DNA of 64,000 nt from Papaver somniferum (lineage: Eukaryota; Streptophyta; Magnoliopsida; Ranunculales; Papaveraceae), in contig NC_039359.1 in assembly GCF_003573695.1 (NCBI RefSeq), positions 158,030,210 to 158,094,209 on the forward strand. The letters run 5' to 3'. Below, in pieces: positions 58,938 to 64,000 of the stretch. Under the pieces are notes generated by a model. That model worked only from the letters and a program-made list of their open reading frames with translations, was not told where the DNA came from and ran no database searches. The stretch's first letter is position 1, and every line of letters begins with the position of its first letter. Made by a program: the position numbers and the translations under genes.

Positions 58938-60078
58938 GGAGAACTCTAGCAACTAGGAAAACTAATCCCCACACCTCATGTGTATTACTAGTTGCATAAC
59001 TAGAGTCGATTGTCCTTTAACCTTAGGTTTCTTCTCGAGACCCTGTAGGTTAACGACTTGAAGACTTCATTGTGATTGTGAAGCCAGACCCGACAATTAT
59101 CTTTGTAGTTGCGTGATCTGATCTTGCTGTTTCTATCGGGTTGAGTGCAATTGGAATAATTGGCTCGAGATTTTATATCTCCTATAGGCAAGATAGAAAA
59201 ATAATCACAAAAAAAATTCGTCTCATCGTTTGTGATTCCGCAATAACTTGTTTCGCTAGTCGATTAAGTTTATTGTGAGGTGATTGATAATACTAAGTTG
59301 TTCTTCGGGAATATAAGTCCGATTTATTAATTGGTTCCTGTTCACATTGATTTATGAAAAGACGTAACAAAAACTCTTGGGTATTTATGTGGGAGACAGA
59401 TTTATTCAATCCAATATAGTTTCATGTGTGAGACAGATTTGTCTATCAAGTCTTCGACTTTGTGTCGTAGCAACTCTTAGTTGTGGGTGAGATCATCTAA
59501 GGGAATCAAGTGCATAGTATCTGTCTGGGATCAGAGACGTAAGGAGAGCAATTGTACCTTGAATCAGTGTGATATTCATTAGGGTTAAACTAAAGTCCAG
59601 TCTGAAGTTAATTGGTAGTAGGCTAGTGACTGTAGCGGCTTAATATAGTGTAGTGTTCAATCTGGACTAGGTCCCGAGGTTTTTCTGCATTTGCGGTTTC
59701 CTCGTTAACAAAATTATGGTGTCTGTGTTATTTCTTTTCCGCATTATATTTTGTTATATAATTGAAATATCACAGGTTGTGCATTATGATCAATCAATTA
59801 GAATGTCCAACCTTTGGTTGTTGATTTACATTGATTGACACTTGAACATTGGTCTTTGGTACCGTTCAAGTAATTCCTCTTATATTCAATCAGGCTCGCA
59901 GATTTCTATTTGCTGATTGCGGATTGAATTAAGAGTTAGAGATATTAAACTCTTTGATATACTTTAATCTAGATTGAGTCTGACTGTCCAGTTGATTCTC
60001 TAGAAAGTATATTGAAGTAAATCCTCTCAGATTTCCAAACACATTGTTGGGTGTGGTTGTTGTACCCCCATATTTTCA

Positions 60079-60327
60079 GTTCTGATTCGGGGTCGGCTAA
60101 AAATATTATTTAAGAGAGTTTATTAACCAAGTATTAATTAATGAAGTTTCTACTGTATAAAGCTTCGTCTAAAATTTCTAGAATCATAGTATGGTCCTGG
60201 TCACCCATGCCCGCCAATGGCTCTGGCTCCGTCTTCATCCTTTATCTCATGACCATAAATTACATCAATATAGAAATAGGAATCTAGTATAAGTTTTTGC
60301 AAATTTCCTGCCAAATTAGCCATAGAT
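60079..60327. other. Filler DNA inside the duplicated LTR end
   Basis: 249 bp of non-LTR sequence between two copies of the LTR 3' end. 60,260-60,325 resembles 46,280-46,345 ('catcaatat.gaaatag..atctagta'). The rest is unrecognised. Confidence 0.6.
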
Positions 60328-60451
60328 GAATATACTTTAATCTAGATTGAATCTGACTGTCTAGTTGATTCTCTAGAAAGTATATTGGAGTAAGTCCTCT
60401 CAGATTGCCAAACGAATTGTTGGGTGTGGTTGTTGTACCCCTGCATTTTCG
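60328..60451 (+). repeat. Partial second copy of the LTR 3' end
   Basis: 124 bp from 'tatactttaatctagattga' to 'gcattttcg', directly followed by the PBS-like 'ttgttatcagagc'. Matches 59,956-60,078. Confidence 0.8.
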
Positions 60452-60453
60452 AT

Positions 60454-60465
60454 TGTTATCAGAGC
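60454..60465 (+). other. Primer-binding site of copia element 3
   Basis: TGTTATCAGAGC: initiator Met tRNA-type PBS with one change from TGGTATCAGAGC. Confidence 0.6.
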
Positions 60466-60516
60466 AGGCAAACACATTAAAGACCTCATAAGTCTGTGTT
60501 GTAGCGGCGATCTGAT

Positions 60517-61781
60517 ATGGACAAAGGTGTTATCTCAATAAACGTGTGATTTTCAAGCGTGCATTTCTTCAAGCATGTGATTTTCAATCATTGGTTTATG
60601 TAGTTAATGGCTATGATGCTCCCGTTGTGGCAGTAGGGAATGTGAACGTTCCAAAGAACATTGGTGAATACAATGATGCCGAGATACTTGCTACAAAGCA
60701 AAACTTCGACGGTTTGAATGCCATCATACATGCCATTATCCCAGATCTTCAACAAAACGTGACTACATGAACTAGGTCTAAAGATGCTTGGGATTTCTTA
60801 GAAACCGTATTCGAAGGTAATACCAGTGAAAAGGAAGCTAGGCTTTAAGACCCTTAATTTCGATTGGAAAAACCTTCGTATGGCAGATGAAGATTCATTT
60901 GATGAGTTTAATCACAAAGTGTGTGAAATTGTTAATGCATCTTTTGCATTGGGTAAGACTATTCCTGAAAAGGACATTGTGATGAAAATTCTCAGATCGC
61001 TGCCATCTAGATACGATTCTAAGAAGCATGCCATCGTTGAAGGAAATAAAAGAATACTAAATTACTTGACAAAAGTGAAAGTGTTTTTATGTCTCTGAGA
61101 ATGATCTTTCTGAGACTAATTCATCAGATGAAGATCTTGAAAAATCAGTCTCTATGATCACAAGACAGTTAAGGGATCTTCTATTGAAGAGATGTAAACT
61201 GTTTTCAAGATACAAACTTAGGTCGTCAGTTAAACCTCGCAATGGCATTCCTCCTAAAAACAGGGATGCCGACGAGGCTAATGACGAGGATATGCCACAG
61301 TGCTTTAAGTGTAAAGGTTTTGGTCATTTTGCAAATGAGTGCCCAAATCGTAGAAAATACACTGGAAACAAAGGTCTTGCTGCAACTCTTGATGAAATGT
61401 TTGATCACTATGATTCTAATGAAGACGAAAAATCAAGTGTTGCACTTCTTTGTGAAGATATCGATTTTGATAACTGTAGCAATACATACATCAATCTTGA
61501 TATTCTTCCAGAAAAGAAACTCAACCAATCTGGAAGAAGAAATTAACCTTTATGTTGGAAACTCTATGTATGATTTTTCAGGATCCACTTTGTGCCTAGC
61601 AGCTTGCACATCTCGGGACTTCGAATCAGCATATCCATTGACATATTATTATTGTTCACTTAAGGGTCATAAACTTTCAAAGTGTTTCAAGTATAAGCAC
61701 AAGATGAGACATGTCAAGAGACTTCAACGAAAAGCAAATCACGTAGCAAACAAGCTCAAACTTTTTCAAAAAAAACGCTGA
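60517..61781 (+). pseudogene. gag of copia element 3
   Basis: ATG 60,517 (MDKGVISINV) is followed at once by TGA because about 90 bp present in element 1 are deleted. Further frames read VYVVNGYDAPVVAVG, FNHKVCEIVNASFALGKT with KILRSLPSRYDSKKHAIVEG (60,900-61,050), the CCHC knuckle CFKCKGFGHFANEC (about 61,300), and a second knuckle whose first Cys is Tyr (YYYCSLKGHKLSKC, about 61,645). Frameshifts near 60,770, 61,060 and 61,545. Same gag as element 1. Confidence 0.75.
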
Positions 61782-62270
61782 GGTATGTTAGATTTTATCC
61801 TCTTCAAAGAAGTTGGTTTCCAAAGATAGGTCAAGACCACTGGAGAAAAGAGTATGGTCTAAACATCTTGATAGAAAGGGATCTATGAATTCCTTTGAAA
61901 AGGGTCTGCACAACTTGATTGTGTTGTTTTTGTATATCTTGTCTCATGTGCCTAATTAAAGGAGACAAGAACTTGCGCACCTTAGGATTAAAAAGAAAAG
62001 AAAAAATCTTTCTGTTTTTCTTTTCTTAGATTTGTTGAATGGTTTGGAATTCTTTCATATCTAATTGATATCGGAAGGAACCTCCCTGTTTATCAAAAGA
62101 GGGTTATTCTCGGCTATTCCACCCTCTTTAGGGTCGTGAATTGTGCGTGCGTGAACCAGTGTTAAAAGGTTCCATAACCCTACATTCCTTTTTCCTTCTC
62201 TGAAACTCTTTTCATCTTAAGACAACTTATTGAGTTTATAGTGTGATTTCCTCTCACAAACCCATACACT

Positions 62271-62657
62271 ATGGAGACTCCAAGCATCATGAGTTCTGAT
62301 GGAAAAGATGTTAATATGATTGTTAAGACATCAATCATAAAGGAAAAAGAAAAATCTCCGTTGCCTCTGACTTTGAAAAGAAAAAGAAGGAATGTGAGGA
62401 AGCCAAGAGTTGTTCCTTCAAATTCTCAGAAGTTTTCTGATGTTCTTGAAGAGTTGAAAGAAGCAAGGAATGAGATTAAGCAAATAAAGGATTTTGTTAT
62501 GAGAACTCTCGAAATTCAGAAGGCCCTGCTTCGACATCATAATCCTAGAAGGTTTGTTGGAATTGACTCCTTTATCCATGAATCCTATGTATCTATGGCT
62601 GTTGACGACAAGGAGTTCAGGGACGATAAAAAATTCTTCAGAGGTCTCAATGTCTAG
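62271..62657 (+). CDS. Copia ORF2: private ORF of the pol-less subfamily
   Basis: Intact 128-codon ORF (METPSIMSSDGK...) placed where pol would be expected. A basic, nuclear-localisation-like stretch (LKRKRRNVRKPR, residues about 35-46) precedes a helix-rich, probable coiled-coil segment (VLEELKEARNEIKQIKDFV), and the end is acidic/basic (DDKEFRDDKKFFRG). I recognise no family. The homologue in element 1 is cut by the gypsy insertion and has a stop. About 500 bp separate it from gag; 'ccctctttagggtcgtgaa' and 'cattcctttttccttc' blocks in that spacer are also shared with element 1. Confidence 0.55.
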   Translation: METPSIMSSDGKDVNMIVKTSIIKEKEKSPLPLTLKRKRRNVRKPRVVPSNSQKFSDVLEELKEARNEIKQIKDFVMRTLEIQKALLRHHNPRRFVGIDSFIHESYVSMAVDDKEFRDDKKFFRGLNV

Positions 62658-63136
62658 TAAATCTTCTTTTGTTTTTAGAAGAATAACTAGGGTTTGGAAT
62701 AGCTATTATTGTGAGTACACATAGCTATCCAACGATTTTCATCTTCATTGTTTTTAGATTTATTTATTTAAATTCTAAAGTATTTTTTGGAAGATGATTT
62801 TTGCAATTTTAATCTTTATGATTTCATATATTGCAAATCGTTGTGGGATATGTTGTTTACGTCCCGTGAACTTGTGACTGTCCCATACTTGTTCAAAAGT
62901 TATCTCTATTATGTCGATATGAATGTATTGATGGAAGATAGAATGAACTTTTGACATTACAGAAGTTAAATCCTTTTATGTCATGTTTTTGATAGAAGAA
63001 AGGATAAAACTTTTGTTTACAAGGATTAAGTCTATTATATGTCATTGTGCAAATAGTGATGCAAAATAGAATGAATCCTTGTCTATTCCGCAGTATTTGG
63101 CCGATCTCCGATCCACAATCTTTGTGCATATACTGT
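62658..63136 (+). other. Internal non-coding region of copia element 3
   Basis: T-rich, matching element 1 in parts. No pol motif on either strand. Confidence 0.4.
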
Positions 63137-63360
63137 GTTGTTCCATAAGGTTTCTTATGTTGAGCACAATCGACTGAGTTGATTATTTTCTTATGATTAA
63201 ATTAGTTGTTGCTCCGCGAGGTTCCATATGTCGAACATGATCAACTAAATTAATCATTCTTTTTTGGTTATTTAGTTGTTGCTCCGTAAGTTCGCTTATG
63301 TCGAGCGCGACCAATTAAATTGATCATTTTCTTGTGGTTAATTTGGTTGTTATTTTTTTT
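63137..63360 (+). repeat. Hairpin tandem array before the polypurine tract (element 3)
   Basis: Three units of about 70 bp keyed by 'gttgctccg..aggtt' and 'tcgagc..gac.aattaaatt'. The first has the stem CATAAG (63,144-63,149) with CTTATG (63,154-63,159); later units are partly decayed (CGTAAG...CTTATG at 63,287). Homologous to 12,123-12,418. Confidence 0.65.
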
Positions 63361-64000
63361 TTGATTGAACTAACTATGAGTTTCCTTGTGGTTATTTCAA
63401 TTGATTTTTGTGGATACAAATTCATGTTTTCATGTGATTTGTTTGTCCAAAAGAAATCCTTATTTTCTTGTGAAAGTAAGGTCGCCTTTGTTGTTCCTTC
63501 GGGGACGACATTTTATGGGGGATGGTTCATTTTGAACTTGTGCTTAATTGCCAAATCTTTGTGGGGAGTACGGCTGTGGAACTTTTAGGGGTTTTCTTGT
63601 ATCTCATTAAATCCTTGATGAATGCATTTAGCTTCGGCTTTATGATTGCATCTAAATTTGTTGGTATGTTAATACATCTTTTGGTCATGATGTATCTCCG
63701 TGGAAATTTCATTAGGATCCCACTAATTTTCGTACCTTTGCCACTTTTGTTGACAAAAAAGTGGAGAATTAATGTGTAGTTCACACTACAAATACATATG
63801 GTTTACGGATCATTTTGTAAGGGGGAGTGGTTTTCATGTTGAGATATGTATTGACTAAGGGGGAGTGATGCATATCACCATAGTGTTATTGTGAAAGTTG
63901 TGATACAATTGAACTTTGGTGTTGTGTAATAATACTATGACACTGTATAACAATGATCGGGAAAATTTTGTTTTCTCATTGTTATAGATATGGATCTTCA

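Larger units (their letters stand above)
57554..60078 (+). repeat. 5' LTR of copia element 3
   Basis: 2,525 bp from TGTTAGAG to TTTTCA. TATA at 58,930. U3 array at 58,262-58,480. The last about 123 bp is repeated at 60,328-60,451 after a 249-bp filler, so the LTR/PBS junction is abnormal. Confidence 0.8.
57554..64000 (+). mobile_element. Copia element 3: pol-less, runs off the window
   Basis: Plus strand; 5' LTR begins TGTTAGAGCATTGCTCGGTC at 57,554. PBS-like region 60,454-60,465, gag 60,517-61,781, ORF2 62,271-62,657, hairpin array 63,137-63,360, then purine-rich 'aagggggagtg' blocks. By alignment with element 1, the window ends about 180 bp before the 3' LTR. As in element 1 there is no protease, integrase, RT or RNase H between gag and ORF2. 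Confidence 0.85.

Noticed and set aside
62893..63784. Several ORFs near the 3' end of copia element 3
   Set aside because: They fall in the tandem array and 3' untranslated region; the homologous region of element 1 does not keep the frames.
1..64000. CRISPR arrays, operons, bacterial promoters, tRNA or rRNA genes
   Set aside because: The tandem repeats found are transposon-internal with no direct-repeat/spacer pattern, the sequence is plant nuclear, and I saw no tRNA cloverleaf or rRNA-like segment.

Overview
This is a repeat-dominated stretch of a plant nuclear genome. It is AT-rich and eukaryotic in style, and I see no complete intact host gene. The evidence for a plant is the element set: a MULE with a FAR1-type transposase, an Ac/RICESLEEPER-type hAT, Ty1/copia elements that look like the SIRE/Maximus lineage, a Ty3/gypsy Tat-like element with an antisense gene, L1-type LINEs with zf-RVT and RNase H domains, a TRIM, MITEs, and F-box-associated gene fragments. 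The style suggests a eudicot, possibly a Ranunculales/poppy-like genome; that last step is impression only.

Left half (about 535-28,325): one old MULE on the minus strand has been blown apart by nested insertions. Its transposase lies in three pieces: N-terminus 26,388-27,274, middle 8,541-8,977, C-terminus 2,909-4,410. They are separated by (i) a 2.56-kb-type solo LTR (4,416-8,535), itself split by a 1,555-bp solo LTR (6,817-8,371), and (ii) a 17.4-kb copia element (8,978-26,382), itself split by an 8.8-kb Tat-like gypsy element (13,113-21,937). Target-site duplications (TSDs) support every step, and the transposase reads continuously across the copia insertion once it is mentally removed. 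A MITE (606-927) sits in the left MULE end. The MULE carries arrays of AATCGG-type motifs near both ends.

Middle (28,480-42,400): an F-box-associated pseudogene (28,486-29,278 plus 38,638-38,770) is split by a second copia element (29,279-38,637). This one has protease, integrase, RT and RNase H but almost no gag. A GC-rich hAT-like repeat (38,778-39,345) and a second copy of the 2.58-kb solo LTR (39,405-41,983) follow; that LTR interrupts a DUF4283/LINE ORF1-like sequence.

Right (42,400-57,550): diverged duplicated non-coding DNA (44.5-46.3 kb versus 50-54 kb), two 5'-truncated LINE insertions, a 1.47-kb TRIM, a truncated F-box copy (48,563-48,958) whose flank preserves the MULE empty site, another MITE copy, and a 2.8-kb internally deleted hAT with an 8-bp TSD.

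End (57,554-64,000): the 5' LTR and body of a third copia element, on the plus strand, of the same pol-less type as the 9-26 kb element. It runs out of the window just before its 3' LTR.

Most notable: (a) tandem hairpin units with co-varying stems in the U3 of the 2.58-kb LTR family; (b) a pol-less copia subfamily (gag plus a private ORF) beside a gag-less, pol-bearing relative; (c) a multi-exon antisense gene with recognisable splice sites inside the Tat-like element; (d) palindromic arrays in copia U3 regions and before the polypurine tract.
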